Notes: a model not told the origin generated them from the letters alone. A stretch of DNA of 64,000 nucleotides from Catonia carolina (GCA_035578175.1 JAQMRL010000002.1:98186748-98250747); one strand, 5' to 3'. Numbered from the stretch's first letter, positions 34,310 to 46,971 are shown. Numbers and translations: made by a program.

Positions 34310-34892
34310 TTACGGAAAATCAGTAATTGGCACTAAACTAGGCTGTGCAGAAGAAATTGCTTGAAATAAAAGTTGTAGGATTTTTAATTCTTTATAACTG
34401 TGCTTAATTGTCGCAAAATGCGTAAGGTTGAAGTCTTTAAAAAATCCCATTTTATTACCGTTTTAATGAGCAAAGAAACATCACTAATTGACGCTAAACT
34501 AGGATCTGTAAAAAATTTCTTTAGAAAGTCGTAGGCTTATTAATTTTCTGTAACTGTAGAATTATATACTCTTTTGCCCGAAAATTCTTATTAAGGTCGT
34601 AATTTAAAGACAAAATTACCACGAGAACACAGATCCTCTCTAGAATTTCAGCAGACATGGCGCTTATCCATCTTGTAGAGCGTATCAAATGAAGTATAGT
34701 AAATGTAGTAAATGGAAAAAAAATAGTTTTTGATAAATTCGGCTAAAAGATAAAAACTGCACGTATAAACTACTACTTCCGGTTGACCGATTTTGGTGAC
34801 AATGTTTGTGGCGATTTCCCTTGTGGCTTAAGTAAAAAGTTTTAACGTCGTACTTCATTCCGTTCTGAGATATTTTGTTCGCGCGCACTCAT

Positions 34893-34988
<96 letters not shown>

Positions 34989-35023
34989 ACACACACACAT
35001 ACACGCGCACGCACGCACGCACG

Positions 35024-35086
<63 letters not shown>

Positions 35087-35095
35087 CATACACGT
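34310..35095 (-). repeat. Repeat family C, copy 3, inverted, with expanded (CA)n
   Basis: On the minus strand the order matches the other copies: microsatellite, 'gaacaaaatatctcagaacgg', 'aaaatcggtcaaccggaagt', 'tctacaagatggataagcgc', 'catgtctgctgaaatt', then two 'cctagtttag' blocks. The short GT tract of the other copies is here expanded into about 190 bp of CA/GC repeats. Confidence 0.75.
34893..35085. repeat. (CA)n microsatellite with GCGCAC interruptions
   Basis: Almost pure CA dinucleotides, with a CGCG/GCAC mixed stretch at about 35003-35032. The four long Cys-Val or His-Thr ORFs over this run are meaningless translations. Confidence 0.98.
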
Positions 35096-35099
35096 GTTC

Positions 35100-36725
35100 C
35101 TGGTACGCCACTTGTATTAGGTACTAAGTATTTGTTTCTTAAGCTTCGCCCAATATATAGTTGAAACATAAAAGCTTCCCCAGATGATTGAAGTATTGGA
35201 ACGACGTTACACTTTTTGACCGGGTGAAGTAAATCAGTGGTGAACTATTTCATATCGTGTTTCTTAGTTAACTAAATTTTATGACTATATTTATTGCGAG
35301 AACGGAAAACTGATACAATAATTGTTATTAAACTGTAACAAGGGTGATATTTATGATTTATTTATAAAAGACGTTGTGAATTTTGTGGAAATATTTTTTT
35401 AGTACAAGCACGATGCGTGATGACGGGTTATCTAACAGCACAGCGGTACTTAAGTAAAGCGACGCAACGGTGGGTGCGTTCCCTGTACCTCCCACCAACG
35501 GTATAGGTATGAATTACAGGAGCCAGCGATAGGTTGGTGTCTGATGCTCACCATTTCAGCGTTGTCGGTTGATTTTGAAGGGTGGGTGGGTGGATACAAG
35601 AGGAGATCTGCTAAATGCGTTTTGTGTTTCCTTTCTCCGTCTCTATCAGTCCCTATTCCTCTCTCTCATTGGTGCGTTATGCGTTTAACTATACCAAATT
35701 CTGTACAATCGGTTCTACAATATGTTCGTTGGAATTGATTGAGCGCCACTTTTACTTCCTCAGCCGTTCCGTTGATTCTGTTCTGGTACCAGTACTGTAC
35801 ACCCTGACTCCGGAATATCTAACGCTTCACACCACACCACTTCTATTCATGTACTTTAATGACTTTTTATTCTATCGTATTATAACTGAAAAAAAATAAA
35901 TTGACTCCCTTTTCCTTCTCTCGTCATTTCTCAACTCTCCCTCCCTCATCGTTATTAAATCGAAACATGGTAATCAATCTACTAGTGTGTTTTTACTAAA
36001 TTAAAAAGTTTTTTCTGTATAAAATTCAATTTAAAAGTTTAATATATGTTTTTGAGTTGTGTGTTTATCGTAAAATGTTTTAGTGCTTTTTTATATCGGA
36101 TAAATAAATAATTATTTTAATCTAGACATTGATTTGGATACAAACGACTCAATTCCTGTGCCCAACCACTCAGGAGTATTAATACTCTTGTAGGGTGACG
36201 GCGTGACATAATTATCTTACCAAAAATTAAACCTAAGTGGTAATATGCACAAGATGGGGGTCTCCACTTCCATAGCACGTCCTTTCGTCACTGTGAACTG
36301 TTAACTTCTGAGTGACATCTTTATCTGTTATTGTGCATTAAAAATCGATACAATGTTTTGTGTTAACCCACGATTTCGGAGCTAATCGGTGACCAGATTA
36401 ATCTCTGGGAACCCTGAGAATGGGTACCAGTTTAACCTATTAAGATCTCTTTGCTACGCGGTCTACCTGTACTTGCATGAAGTGATAGTTTAAGGTGAAA
36501 ATTTTTACAAGTTCACTTACATTTTATGTGTAATTTAGTCATATAGCACTGTTAACTTAAAAACAGGTTTTTGAAAATTGCTGCCTGTAGGTGAATTTCA
36601 GGTGAATAGAGCCATAGTATTATGATTTTGTTGTTTAAAATTGGTCAGTTAATTTCTAGGGAAACATTTTATTTGGTTGTGTACTTACAGTGGCAACTGT
36701 TGTAATTAATATTCTTTTGTTTTAA
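35100..36725. other. Unassigned DNA, part CT-rich
   Basis: No supported gene. 35600-35960 is CT-rich with short frames lacking motifs. Confidence 0.4.
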
Positions 36726-36729
36726 AATT

Positions 36730-36812
36730 GTATCTATTAGGTTTTTCTACTATTATTTTAATCCTGTATTGTATCTATTAGGTTTTTCTACTATTTTTTT
36801 AATCCTGTATTG
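36730..36812 (+). repeat. Two-unit tandem duplication, 41-bp period
   Basis: 'gtatctattaggtttttcta' starts at 36730 and again at 36771; the rest of the unit matches with one or two differences. Confidence 0.85.
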
Positions 36813-37029
36813 TTTCAAAAGTGGGATGAGGAGACAATTCTTTCAGAGGGTCTATTTATTTGCTGGATTAATAGAATAAAAAGAGGTTAAACTAAATTCA
36901 AACGTACCGGCGTAACTAAACCAATACAATTTCACTCTCAATTTATGCATTCACGTCTGTAATGAAAAGCAGTTTTTACTAGAACGGTGTTAGATCGTAG
37001 ATAATAAGAACGAAGTTTATGTTTCATTT

Positions 37030-37210
37030 TTTCCTTTGTTTATTTAACGTCGCATCAACTAATGTGGTCATTAGCGACGACGTTGGGTTGTAACTGTGAA
37101 TGGTGGAATGAATTTTTGTAACGTATGAAAATGCCATGCCTGAGTGGGATTTGAACCCAAGACCGCATGATGAGAGGCGAACACGTTATCAACTACGCCA
37201 ATGCGGCCGG
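37030..37210 (-). mobile_element. tRNA-headed SINE (family D), inverted
   Basis: On the minus strand from 37210: A box 'attggcgtagttgataacg', B box 'gggttcaaatcccac', and the linker 'tcaggcatggcattttcata'. A body with 'gtcgctaatgaccacatta' follows, then a tail 'gatgcgacgttaaataaac' and A-rich end. It has the cleanest tRNA-like head of this family in the window. It is not a tRNA gene: there is no acceptor-stem pairing. Confidence 0.75.
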
Positions 37211-37214
37211 CTGT

Positions 37215-37600
37215 ATGTTTCATTTTAATTTATTTGTTTTGAACTTTTTTTACCACTTTAGTCAATTTGGAAGCTTTCAGTCTCTTTTTGGCGCGATATT
37301 CTCTCATGTTCTGAGCACGCTTCTGTTTGGCTGCTTCTGAAAATTCCCTCTTTTTATATTCTCTTTTCTGTGTCGTAAGCCGATGGTTGTGGTCCTTGAT
37401 GACCTGTTTGTATTTGGGTGATTTTTCTGTTAGATCTTTGTGAGTTAGGCCAAGTTCTTGTAAATCCCTTTTGATTTATTTGTGCCACATAACAACTGTT
37501 TATTAACGTTCAACATTATTTTTCTTACTGATATAAGTAGTGCCAATGTAATATTTTTGGTGAAATTTTTAATGATTTTGTATAAAAGTTGAAAAAAATG
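37215..37600. other. Short basic frame of uncertain origin
   Basis: On the minus strand at about 37250-37470 the sequence encodes Lys/Arg-rich stretches but is interrupted. I could not assign it. It precedes the LINE 3' UTR. Confidence 0.3.
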
Positions 37601-37604
37601 TGTT

Positions 37605-38332
37605 TTTTTTCTAACATCTGAGATTATTTACAATCAGTTTAAAAACAACAACTATAAGTAAATAACATGAAAGTGTTCACATGACGAAGACAATACCCAA
37701 ATGGTATTGTGTCCAAAAGATAAACTAAATTATTTTTAATTTATGAAAACATTAACTAAATAAAAGATGAGTAACAGTAATAGAAAACATAATAAAACTA
37801 ATAGCGGTGATAGTAGAATGCGTAGAAGAAGAAGATGATGTTGATTGTGAATAATATGGACTTCAATTATTTGCAATGTAGGTTAGTCGGTAAATCTAAA
37901 CGGAAGGTCAAGCAATTTTATTCTTTTTAGTTGTGTTACGTCTTCGCTATTATCAAGTAAATTAAGCGCCAAAGAATTTGAGTGATCTGCTAATTTTTCT
38001 TGTTGTTTAGAACTTAGCTACGTAATTTCTTCTTTCACGGTGTTTACATGTAAGTCCTTATGCAACGCATCATTTGTCACATACCATAGAGCATTTGTTA
38101 CTTTTGACTGGAATCGTTGGATGATAGCAAGATTCGAATTCGCAGCTGATCCCCAAAACGGTAACCCATGAGTCCACAGCGGTTTCAATATGGGTTTATA
38201 CAATAAGAATGTGTTAATAAATTTTTTTACGTGACCGACTACGTCTTTCTCCGTATAATTAAAAGTTGTACGTTGCCAGGACCCAAGAAGAAACCCTTTA
38301 TCACTTACAACCAAACTATCACGCGGAAGCAA
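37605..38332 (-). mobile_element. 5'-truncated Jockey-like LINE fragment
   Basis: The ORF end (38018-38332 and a continuation to about 37880) is followed by a 3' UTR (37605-37860) that matches 19702-20016 in inverse complement. A T-run at about 37600 marks the poly-A. The rest of the RT and the endonuclease are missing. Confidence 0.75.
37880..38332 (-). pseudogene. Jockey-like RT C-terminal fragment
   Basis: The frame at 38018-38332 has 'LLYKPILKPLWTHGLPFWGS' and 'AANSNLAIIQRFQSKVTNAL', matching the 'LLYKMLLKPVWLYGVQLWGT' and 'EIIQRFQNKVLRATTRAPWF' region of the 5.9-8.3 kb copy. It continues with 'ALHKDLHVNTVKEEI'. After a stop, 'HSNSLALNLLDNSEDVTQLK' then 'RIKLLDLPFRF' completes the usual C-terminus. 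At least one in-frame stop is present near 38018 and the 5' part is absent. Confidence 0.8.
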
Positions 38333-38424
38333 CCGTGCTGAGTGCTGTCTTCTTTAAGATAATTTCGGAAATTTTTAAAACATTTACTGAAAGTTTTTGT
38401 TAAACTGTTTGTACATAATTTCTA

Positions 38425-39056
38425 TAGTCCGATTCCCGAAAGAAAACACCTGTTTTTAAAGAGCAATATCTTTTGAACCGTTGTATGTAAAACAATTAGT
38501 ATATATCAAATTAAAACTTGTTTTATTGTTTGTTACAGGATATACATTAATATTTTCGGAAATTAAAAATGTATTAAACACAACGAATTACGCATAAAAA
38601 GTACCCTGTTTTTAACACTTTTTCCAGTATACTCAACTTCAAGGCACTATTACAAAAATTACTTCCGTATCATTACTGGTAGCCGAAATAACAAGGTTTT
38701 TTTAAAAACTGCCGCCATTTTAAAACCAGTCACCCAAAAATATAACAAAAATATGCATTACACGTAGAAACCTTTATTTTATAATACTTAGTAGCCATAT
38801 ACATTTTAAAGTACCCGTAAACAAAATAATAGTACCTTGAATTTGGCTATACTGGAAAAGTGGTTAAAAGCAGGGGTCTTTTTTATGCGTAATTCGTTTT
38901 ATTTAATACATTATTAATATCCGAAAATATTAATGTATATCCTGTCACCATCAGTAAAACAAGCTTTAATTTGATGTACTGTAATTGTATTTACATACAA
39001 CATTTCAAAAGATATTGCTCTTAAAAGACAGGTGTTTTCTTTCATGAATCGGACTA
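38425..39056. mobile_element. TA-flanked MITE with arms about 240 bp
   Basis: The left end 'tagtccgattcccgaaag' pairs with the right end 'tttcatgaatcggacta', and the pairing goes on through 'aaaacacctgt', 'agcaatatcttttgaa', 'acaggatatacattaatatt', 'gaattacgcataaaaa' and 'ttttccagtata'. TA/TATA lies at both edges. No transposase is inside. I infer a non-autonomous Tc1/mariner-like element. Confidence 0.8.
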
Positions 39057-39289
39057 TAACTGTTTAAGTGACCGACTATTTACAGTACAGTTTCGTGTAG
39101 CGCCTAAAATATTTAGTGTATGCTGTACGCAGTACTGTGAAGTATATCTTTAAGCGTATGTAAATATGTTTTGCGTGGATTCTACACGTAGTAGTGAAGG
39201 CGTTTTTATTAAATTATACTGCTTATAGTTGTACGCAAGTAATTCAGTCAGTTACTGCGATTGTCTTTAGCTTTTGCGCTACTAACGCT

Positions 39290-39390
39290 GGATACAATTT
39301 CAACAAAGACCGCCTCAATAACCTACAGTCATTACCAATGACCAAACTGTCGAGGCGACTTTAAATAAACTAAAAAAAAATCAACAAATT
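39290..39390 (+). repeat. Family D SINE tail
   Basis: 'cattaccaatgaccaaactg' followed by 'gcgactttaaataaactaaa' and an A-run. The head is degraded. Confidence 0.5.
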
Positions 39391-40970
39391 ACAGTTTTTG
39401 ATGCGTTTCTTTTCTTATCCTTAATTATATAGTCAATGTAGTGAAATAGTGTTATGGTGTGAAAAAATAATTTCATGAGTTTCTGGTGATTCCTACATTT
39501 CCACTTTAAGTAGTCGTTTTCGGAAGAACTCCACTCTGTAAACATCATCAACATCATCTGATGTAAAAATCATTAGATGGATTTAAGGGGGAAAGGGCAA
39601 AAATTATTATTAGCCAAACTTAGTTAAAATTTACAGTTTTATTTTAAAAAAGTTTCTTAAATAAGTTTATTAATTTATAAGGAAAATTCTATATGGTGTT
39701 TTAATAAAATGACAGCTGTTGTGATAAATAACTTTGTTTAGATTAATTCTGCAATTAAATGAGCCTAAAAATATAAATGAAATATAATATAATTTGACTA
39801 AAACAAAATACATGAGAAACTTAGTTTAGTGTGCCGTAATTCTATAATGTTTCACGCGGGCTTAATCTTCAGGCAGTATTACGTTTTAATTTTATAAAAT
39901 GAATATTATAAACGGCTTAGGCTATATTCCTTTTTTGAAATTGTTAACATTAAATGCCCTAATTTGTAATCTTGAGAAAGGGTTTAATAAATTCCGGTTG
40001 GAATTCATGACCGGGTAGTGAAAGGATGAAGGAAGTGGGTGTCGGATTCTGCCTTCGTTTCTATCGTCTTGTGTCGGGAATGTATGGCATCTCCGCAATG
40101 GAGTCAAAGAAAGATAAAACGAGCAGTAAGTAGATAAGTTTTACGGGAGGGACGGATTTAGTCAGTCTTTCTCTTAGTCGGTCGGCTTAAGGCTAAACGT
40201 TAAAGCAACAGAAGAACCAGGAGAAACAAACTATATACATTAATCTTATTCTTACCACACTCAGCTTTCCTTTTTCAAATATTTTGGTTGTATTTTTATG
40301 CGTCTATTACATCTAAAGTAATATGTTTTTTCCTCTCTTGTTTAATACCTTTTGGGAAAATTAAAGTGTTTTGGTTGTTTTTACTTTTTGCCCTCCATCT
40401 TTAGTTTGAAGTGATAAAGTATTGCTACAGAGAAATATTTTTTATACTAGGATTTCACGTTTATGTCCCCTGAAGCCAACAATATTTTTGTAAGGATGAG
40501 TGTATATGTTTGTTTGTTTGTATATTTTATTCGTTTTGAAGATTACTACTGGACCTACTGTAAAAAAAATAAATAAAAAAATAAAATTCTTAGTTTTTTC
40601 CACCAACCTTAGAGTTGTTTGTAAAAACTACGATACTTGTTGATACTTTATTCCAGTGCAAAAATACAAAAAAAAAACAAAAAAATCGTTTTCTCAAAAA
40701 CGGTTCGAATGATTTTGATAAACTTTCCTCCTTCTCTACATTTGCTAGGTTTGTAAGGTCATATTGATTCAGATATTTTATTTATCGTTTTTTAAAGACT
40801 GTTGGAGTTGGACTTCAAAGAGTCCTTAAATTTCATCCTCAAATTTCAGTTACTAATTTCAAATTATAAGTAATCTGATAAAAATATAAAACTTTATGAC
40901 ATATCTCTGGAAACATTTGTGAAAGCGTTGTTCTTTTGTTTAGAAAATAGTATCTTCTAGCTATGCAGCC
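39390..40970. other. Unassigned AT-rich DNA
   Basis: No supported gene. A block near 40680-40730 ('tttctcaaaaacggttcg') resembles words in repeat C but no clear copy could be drawn. Confidence 0.4.
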
Positions 40971-40974
40971 CTTG

Positions 40975-41115
40975 GTAGGCCTTAGTTTACTCCAAAATCC
41001 TCCTCCAATCCTTTCTGCCAGTTGCTAGTACTCGCACCCATCACAATCAAATCATTCGTGATATCGTCTATCCACCTTTTGCCAGAACAATCCTTTTTTC
41101 TTCTCTTGTTCAGTG
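40975..41115 (-). pseudogene. LINE RT extreme C-terminus
   Basis: The minus-strand frame reads 'KKDCSGKRWIDDITNDLIVM' and then 'GASTSNWQKGLEEDFGVN' before a stop. This is the usual 'GRP.KRW.DDI..DL' plus 'W..LA.DR..WR' ending of RTE/CR1-type LINE ORFs, though the last block is altered. It is short, so confidence is moderate. A 3' UTR-like stretch follows. Confidence 0.5.
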
Positions 41116-41566
41116 TTTCCTTCCATGACCAAACACCGCCAGCCTGTTGGTGTTCTGCTCAACGCAACTGGTGTGTATGTTAAAGATCCTATGTTCAGTT
41201 CTTTGTAATTTTTGACATATTTTCATCTTTTTTAACACCTCATTATCATCTACGCACAAACCAAGGCTAATCATCCCCAAAAAAGAAAAAAAAGGAAACA
41301 ATATCACCTTAAACAACCCTCGTCGACTCCGTTTTCATTTTTTGTTCATCATTTTTCATTTTCGGATTTCATTTTTCGTAGTTTTCCCCGACTGTCTCAT
41401 GGCATAGGCCTATGTGAAACTGACTTTATCAATGCTTTCTATGAATACTCATCCAATTTCTCTTTTTCGTATTTCCCAGTCATATCTTTCCCTTACTGGC
41501 CCAAAAATGCTCTTTCAAATTATTCTTTCAAACCTTCTCAAAATATTCGTTCGGAATATATACTAT
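41115..41566. other. Unassigned DNA
   Basis: No gene recognised. The minus-strand ORF 41110-41316 has no motif. Confidence 0.4.
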
Positions 41567-41567
41567 A

Positions 41568-42718
41568 TAGGGTGATTCAAAACTACACGGCAATCTCTTG
41601 GGATCTCATTCTATAGCTAGAAATAAGAAAAAAAGTTCATATAAACATATGCCTGAAAACGCTTACTTCGCGAGTTACGGAGAGCGAAAAATTTCACCTA
41701 GAACTCTGTACCCTCGGTGAAGTAAGGCCGTATAAAAATGTTAAAGGTAGTTACAAAGCTACAAATACGAATGTTTCTTATGTTTTTTAATCTTAAAAAT
41801 TGAATAAAATTAGTTCCAAAGCTGTAAATGCAATACTTTCAGAGATATCTTACATAAAACACAAGAATTGGTGCAAAGAACTAGAACATTTTTGTGTTTA
41901 ACGTAAGATTACTTCCATAAATGGTAAATAAAGGTGTATTTTTTCTTAAATAAATTTGTAGAAAATTTAATTCTGAAAAGATTCATGTGAATCACTCATG
42001 AAAAAATGAATAATAAATATTGAAATTTCGCATTATTTAAAATCAAAACAGACGCACATTAAACGCACATTCTTAACTGCATAACATAATAGGTTGGGAG
42101 TAACACTGAAAATCTGAAGCTTTTTATGAGCTATTTAATTTAAGCTTTTTTTATGAACAGCTGATCATTATCAGCTGTTACTCCCAACCTAAATTCGTAT
42201 TAGTTAATATTTTATGCAGTTACGAATGCGCGTCTGTTTTGATTTTAAATAAGGCGAAATTTAAATATCTATTATTCATTTTTTTCCTGAGTAATTCACA
42301 TGTATCTTTTCAGAATTAAATTTTCTACAAATTTATTTAAGAAAAAAATACACCTTTACTTACCATTTATGGAAGTAATCTTACGTTAAACGCAAAAATG
42401 TGTTATTTCTTTGCACCAATTCTTGTGTTTTATGTAAGATATCTCTAAAAGTATTGCATTTACAGCTCTGGAACCAATTTTATTCAATTTTTAAGATTAA
42501 AAAACATATGAAACATTCGTATTTGTATCTATGTAACTACCTTTAACATTTTTATACGGCCTTACTTCACCGAAGGTACAGAGTTCTATGTGAAATTTTT
42601 CGCTAGCCGTAACTCGCGAAGTAAGCGTTTTCAGGCATATGTTTATATGAACTTTTTTTCTTATTTTTAGCTATAGAATGAGATCCCAAGAGATTGCCGT
42701 ATAGTTTTGAATCACCTA
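41568..42718. mobile_element. Large foldback element, arms about 540 bp
   Basis: The ends 'tagggtgattcaaaactaca' and 'tatagttttgaatcaccta' are inverse complements, and pairing continues along nearly the whole element: 'ggcaatctcttgggatctca', 'cgcttacttcgcgagttac', 'ttaggcaa..taaatttgtag' and others. The centre contains a hairpin AACAGCTGAT-CATT-ATCAGCTGTT (42156-42179). TA/TATA sits at each edge. There is no coding content. High arm identity suggests a fairly recent element or ongoing arm conversion. It belongs with the 11.7-12.5 kb foldback by shared termini and layout. Confidence 0.85.
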
Positions 42719-42721
42719 TAT

Positions 42722-43568
42722 ACCGTGCTTTCCAACAAATCTGACGTATAGGGAAATTAACATTGGACAATGTACTGTCAACATTATTTTTATTACAACG
42801 GTATAATCCTCTTTTTACTACCCCAGTCGTTAGGAAACAGAATAAAAGTGAGTCTACAAAAGATTTTAATAGTTTATAATTTTATTTGTAATAAATAAAA
42901 GGAAAAGTGTTATTCAATTTCGATGAAGCGCGGTACTTAAATAAGAAACAAAATTCGCACCCATTGTTGAACGTTAGCTGAGCGCGTAAAGGCGTCAGTT
43001 TATTTATTTTTGATATTACCGGACGAGAGGACGTGAGTTCGAATCCTACTTATTAAAACTCTTGCTTTTTTTGTTAATTGATTATTATTAATTAAATAAT
43101 TAAAAACATTTTAAATTATAATTGTAATTTTTATTTCAACAGAATACGAGTATAACTAATAGTTTTTTTTCAAAATTTAGTTAAATTAATAAATTATTAA
43201 GTTAAGTATTAACAAATTATTTTATATAATAATTTTAATAAAAATTTTTAGTAAAAAAAATATAAAATTGTTTAAATAGTGTGTGGGATTCAAACTCACG
43301 GCCTCTTGTACTGTATTATCAAAAATGAAAATAAAGTGACCAATTTATACGCTCGGCTAATGTTGATAATGGAAGCGATTTTTTTTATGTAAGTACCGCG
43401 CTATGTCAAAATTGAATAACATTTTTGCCTTTATTTATTAATAATTAAATTATTACCTAACGACGGGAGTAATAAAAGTAAGATTACACCCAAGTAATAA
43501 GATTAATGTTGACAGTACTTTGTCCAATGTTAATTTCCGTATACGTCAGATTTGTTAGGAAGCACGGT
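42722..43568. mobile_element. Foldback element with tRNA-like segments in both arms
   Basis: The ends 'accgtgctttccaacaaatc' and 'gatttgttaggaagcacggt' pair, flanked by TA. Pairing continues through 'gtactgtcaacatta', 'gttattcaattt' and 'gcgcggtacttaa'. Each arm contains a tRNA-like segment: left 'gctgagcgcgtaaaggcg' then 'gagttcgaatcctac' (about 42978-43049); right the same in inverse with 'gtgggattcaaactcac' (about 43285-43302). It directly abuts the 41.6 kb foldback with only TA between. Confidence 0.8.
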
Positions 43569-43569
43569 A

Positions 43570-46375
43570 TATTTTTAAATTACAGCCCTGCTGTGTATTA
43601 TCAAGTAAAAGTTGCTTTGATAAAAAATTAAAACAATTCCTGAACATACCTACGTATAATTTTTTTATTACATTCATTTTCATCATATTAACTGAAATAT
43701 CTAATCAGGCTTCGTAGTGAGAATGCTTCATTTGTGTCTTTGCCTCAATAGTTATTTTTGAGGCATGTAATCAGTATAAATTTACTTAAGTAATAATTTC
43801 TTTCGTGATCAGTACAACTGTATATATATATATATTTTCCCTGTTTCCTGCCAATCGATACACATTGTTTTGAATTATTTAAACAAAAATTGATGCTATA
43901 TTCTCTTAGAAAGTTACTGCTTGTAAAGAATACAGTTTGTTTAGTCAGGCATTGAACTGATGTAGATTTTATTTATAGTTTTGTCATAATCTTGGCTGTT
44001 GGCTGTTCTACTTCCATCTTCCTCTTTTGGGGATTCTGAGCTCTCTGTTGTTGACAGGTTAATATTGGAATGCCTACAAAACTAATCATCTGTTGTTGGA
44101 AATCCTGTTGAAGCGGTCTAGTCATCTATCTCTAAACAACTAGTATCTTCTCTCCAGTCACTTTTCTTGGTGTAACTACTGTGTCATATTTCTGTTCGTA
44201 ATCTTAACTACCAAAGTGATTGTTGTATTACATTAGCTTATTGGTTTCTTTTTATGGTTACAGTGGTTTTTCTCATTTAACCCACGACTTATTTCTATTT
44301 CTCAAGATGAACGAACTTTCATTTTCCATAGTGAAATAAAATATTTTGGTAATTTTTATAGGTTTAATGTAAATAATTAATTAAAATTTAAAATATTTAG
44401 TAGGCTGCTTGTTTTTTAGTTGGAAACTAATTAAAAAATATTTGGGAAGCCAATAAACTGGAAAAAAAACATAATGGACGTACCAAATTAAGGTAACTGA
44501 TTATTTAGTCAAAGGGCTTCTACTAAGAGCAAAAAAAAAAACACAGAATAGACGGGAGAAAGAAAAAAACCTGTAGTGAAAGAATACGGAGAATGTAGGC
44601 TGTAAGAGAGCTTTCTGAATGTCTAAAAGTTACTTTAGTTGGTCAAAAATTGGCCCTATATAAAAATACATTGAAAAGCAAATGGAAATGCGAAAGTCCT
44701 CCCTAACTGACTGACTTTGAGTAAGTGTACTGATGGCTAATTTTGTAATTTCCCTGTCACACAGAAAGCTTAAATTGGCACAATTATTCCTTGGGAGTTA
44801 AAATGAAAAAATAAAGCATTTGAATTTTTATAACTGGAGCATAACCGGTAAAAAAGGGCGATTATGGTAAAGCAAAAGATTTGATTTCGGTTCCTTCTGA
44901 AGGGTTACAGTTTATTTAACTTGGCGTGCGTGTGGTAAGCGATCTAGGAGCAATACAGGATTTGAATTTCCACCACTTGCTCCTAAAGATTGGGAAAAGT
45001 GAGTAACGACCCTAAAGCTAAAATTACTTCTAATCTCCCCAAATTGCTGTGATTCTGAAAATTGGTGTTAGTATTATTGGAGTGTTACCTAGAAAAAGTA
45101 AATTGTGGAGTGAAACCAAGAACCCAATAAATTAATACATTGAATGCGTCCTTCTGAAGTTTATCAATATTTGTAAATCTGAATGTGTTGTTTAACAAGA
45201 TCTTAAAAACCACTTGTTCCGACTAATAGTTCTATGGTTAACATTTTGACCGAGTTATTTACTGAAATTTTAGAAAGGCATCGAGACATACATTTATCAA
45301 AATTATCTCCTACTTTGCGTCAGAGAATGACGTAAACTAATCTGGTGTCATATTTTCCTAATGTATTTTGCAACTTGAAAACTACAGAAATAAGTTTTAC
45401 CAGGGTTTAGGCCTACTCACGTACATATTATTGTTAACAAATTTAAGATGTGGTTCGTAAATTACGTAAAGGGAAAGCTTTAATGTTTCTGCAGTGTATT
45501 CAACGAACACGCATATACACAGTCAGTAAAAACATGTTTTTGGGCTCAGGAAATTTAAGAAAAACACTAATTTCCGGTGAAAATTTGATTTCGAAAAATC
45601 GGTGTTGCTAACTTTTCGTCCCTACATTTCATATAGGGGAAGGGCAAAAGAAAAAAAAGTCCGTAAAACAATCGGAAAGATCTGTAGGTTGATGCACACT
45701 CATCTGTTCTTAATATGAAATTTGCTTTTTCAATGAATTCAGGGTGGGGGAATGAGAATATTTTAAACTAAATATTCTACTACGTAAGTTTCAAACCAAT
45801 TTTTAGCGTTATTTTGTACTTCAATTGTTTTCCAACTTTAATTAAAATTGGAAATATCTCGTTGGTTGATGCTTAACTTTCAGTTCATTACAATCGAGCA
45901 TTAACAGTGTAATAGCTGATTTTTAATATAGTGTTTTCCATTTTATTATTATTTTTTGTGTTGAAAACAATGGAAGATTCAATATTTATGCGTAGTAATG
46001 TAGTATGAAGGAAGAAAGTAGAAGTGTGGGTTGTTCATTGTTTGAGTTTCAATTGACATACCTAACCCAACCATTTCAACCCCTTCCATTTCTCTTGTAC
46101 AACCCTCCACGTAACTCTTCCTTCCACTTGTTGCACCCTCTAAAAAGCATCTAACTTAACGTACGACATTAATTGTTTTTTCTACTTGTCATTAAAAGCA
46201 TTTTCGTTCATGTTCAACACAAAAAGTTTCTTCAGTTTCGAAATTTGTGCAATGATAAATGTTTCTTATTGTTTTACTGATAATGTACTATTTAAATTTG
46301 GTCAGAAGTAATTGACAGAGGATGAATTGATTTTTTATTTATTTAAAATAAAATCGTATCAAATTCTTTCGTTAT
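43570..46375. other. Unassigned DNA
   Basis: A long stretch without a gene or matched repeat. There is a short (TA)n at about 43820. 44690-44760 has 'ctgactgactttgagtaagt'. Nothing is called. Confidence 0.45.
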
Positions 46376-46384
46376 AACCTGTAA

Positions 46385-46485
46385 TAATGTGTAATCCCCC
46401 TGACCGAGAATCGTACCCGGGACCTTCCGGTCTGCAATGTAGAGCGCAGTTTTACGCCCTAACCACTGCTCAACGGAGGAACCTT
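46385..46485 (-). mobile_element. tRNA-type SINE head, inverted
   Basis: Minus strand: A box 'tgagcagtggttagggcgt', then 'gcattgcagaccggaaggtc', then B box 'gggtacgattctcgg' and the 'tcagggggatta' linker. The body is missing or unrecognised. Confidence 0.65.
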
Positions 46486-46971
46486 TTTTACAATTACTTT
46501 AAGTACACTCCGTACCAAATGCTAATAAAAAAAAATTATAAATAAATAAATTATAACTTAATAAATTATATTTAATTAATTAATTATATTAAATTATATT
46601 AATAAATTATAAATTGTTACTAATAAAATTATAGTTTCTTTGAAGAAAATACTTATAGAAGTATACATATATACTAAATAATGATTGTAAATACTAAATA
46701 ATAATAGTAAATAAGCCTACACCATATAGAGTATAAGGTGGGTTGTTATATTAATATAATTGTCGTTATTTATGTACTTTTTATAAAGTTATCGACATAT
46801 CTGTCGACCTAAAAACATTCGCTCAGTAGTTTTGACGCAGTAAAAGAGCATTAATGCGTCTAATTGTGTTGTTATTCTGAAACTGATTTAATTTTCTTAA
46901 TGTGTTTCTGTTATTGAATATTGTCTTATTTAATAACAGAAACAAAATTAGGAAATTAAATATTATTTTGG

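Noticed and set aside
34842..35169. Several 66-104 codon ORFs rich in Cys-Val or His-Thr
   Set aside because: They are translations of the (CA)n microsatellite on both strands.
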